From Verrucomicrobiales bacterium (lineage in GTDB: Bacteria > Verrucomicrobiota > Verrucomicrobiia > Limisphaerales > Palsa-1400): DNA of 6,577 nt. Below, in pieces: positions 6,341 to 6,577 of this stretch; the first letter of the stretch is position 1; each line of letters begins with the position of its first letter. The translations under genes and the position numbers were made by a program. The stretch spans positions 1-6,577 of the forward strand of contig JAQGOW010000534.1 in assembly GCA_028293405.1 (NCBI GenBank), written 5' to 3'. The notes beneath the pieces are model-generated. The model made no database searches. It was not told where the DNA came from and was given only the letters and a program-made list of their open reading frames with translations.

Positions 6341-6577
6341 TGCACAACCGCGTTTTTCTGGATGCATCATTTTGGATTGCCTATCGCGATCCACTCCGCC
6401 AACCCCACTCATCCAAAGCGCAAAAAATCCTCCTCGATCTCTTCCAACAACGACGACGTTTCGTAACCACTCTTCCCGTTGTGTGTGAAGTCTACGCCTA
6501 CTTCGCGCGTGACCGTGTTGGAAAGCTGGCTGTTTTAAAAGACCTCTACGAAAATCCGCTGGTCCAGATTGTCCCTG
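6337..6577 (+). CDS. PIN-domain toxin (VapC-like), 3' end cut by window
   Basis: The frame is open from an ATG at 6337 to the window end (80 full codons, no stop). PIN toxins are Mg2+-dependent ribonucleases, often cleaving tRNA or rRNA, and are about 125-145 aa long, so roughly half to two thirds is visible. VFLDASFWIAYRD (6-18) gives the first catalytic Asp, D9. TTLPVVCEVYAYF (44-56) gives the second acidic residue, E51. The remaining acidic residues lie beyond the window. The first ATG overlaps the antitoxin stop as ATGA. The next codon, at 6340, is also ATG and is better spaced (6 nt against 3 nt) from AAGGA (6329-6333), so the real start may be 6340. Position and overlap with the antitoxin gene support a two-gene toxin-antitoxin operon. 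Confidence 0.85.
   Translation, partial: MMHNRVFLDASFWIAYRDPLRQPHSSKAQKILLDLFQQRRRFVTTLPVVCEVYAYFARDRVGKLAVLKDLYENPLVQIVP

Noticed and set aside
1..6577. tRNA/rRNA genes, CRISPR arrays, insertion sequences
   Set aside because: No tRNA-like CCA/T-loop pattern, regularly spaced repeats, transposase motifs or terminal inverted repeats were seen.

Overview
The window reads as ordinary, densely coded bacterial chromosome. The best guess for the host is Verrucomicrobiota (Pedosphaera/Limisphaerales-like) or a related soil or freshwater lineage. This rests on the secreted propeller protein with the N-terminal signature FHNDLARTGANTNETILTP, which I recall as common in Verrucomicrobiota and Acidobacteriota, on the DUF5722-like secreted protein, on the roughly balanced GC content, and on native genes that mostly lack a clear Shine-Dalgarno sequence. 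The assignment is inferred from protein style only; no rRNA or marker gene is present.

Left part (1-4111, minus strand). Three genes point left. Read in transcription order they are: an orphan membrane histidine kinase (4-TM, DUF4118-like sensor; start re-assigned to the ATG at 4111), a secreted glycosidase-like protein that looks like the DUF5722 family (2926-1607), and a secreted PQQ-type beta-propeller protein (1485 to beyond base 1). The propeller gene has no stop inside the window, and its reading frame is open over all 495 codons. The kinase and DUF5722-like genes are 30 bp apart and could be co-transcribed. The propeller gene follows after 121 bp.

Middle (4112-4278). A 167-bp divergent intergenic region holds several small symmetric elements: an 8-bp-arm inverted repeat and a small hairpin in front of the kinase ATG, a 9-bp tandem repeat, and a 7-bp-arm hairpin ending 3 nt before the ATG of the next gene.

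Right part (4279-6577, plus strand). A complete citramalate synthase gene (cimA, 520 aa) supplies the first step of threonine-independent isoleucine synthesis. Directly after it lies a type II toxin-antitoxin module: a ribbon-helix-helix antitoxin with an ATGA overlap to a PIN-domain (VapC-like) toxin that is cut by the window end. A candidate promoter whose -35 hexamer TTGACA overlaps the cimA stop codon, with a perfect 12-bp palindrome at the -10 position, looks like an autoregulated antitoxin promoter.

I see no clearly new multi-gene system. The least characterised piece is the secreted DUF5722-like protein with a plausible clan-A glycosidase active site. The most interesting regulatory structure is the promoter/operator and two-start arrangement of the antitoxin.
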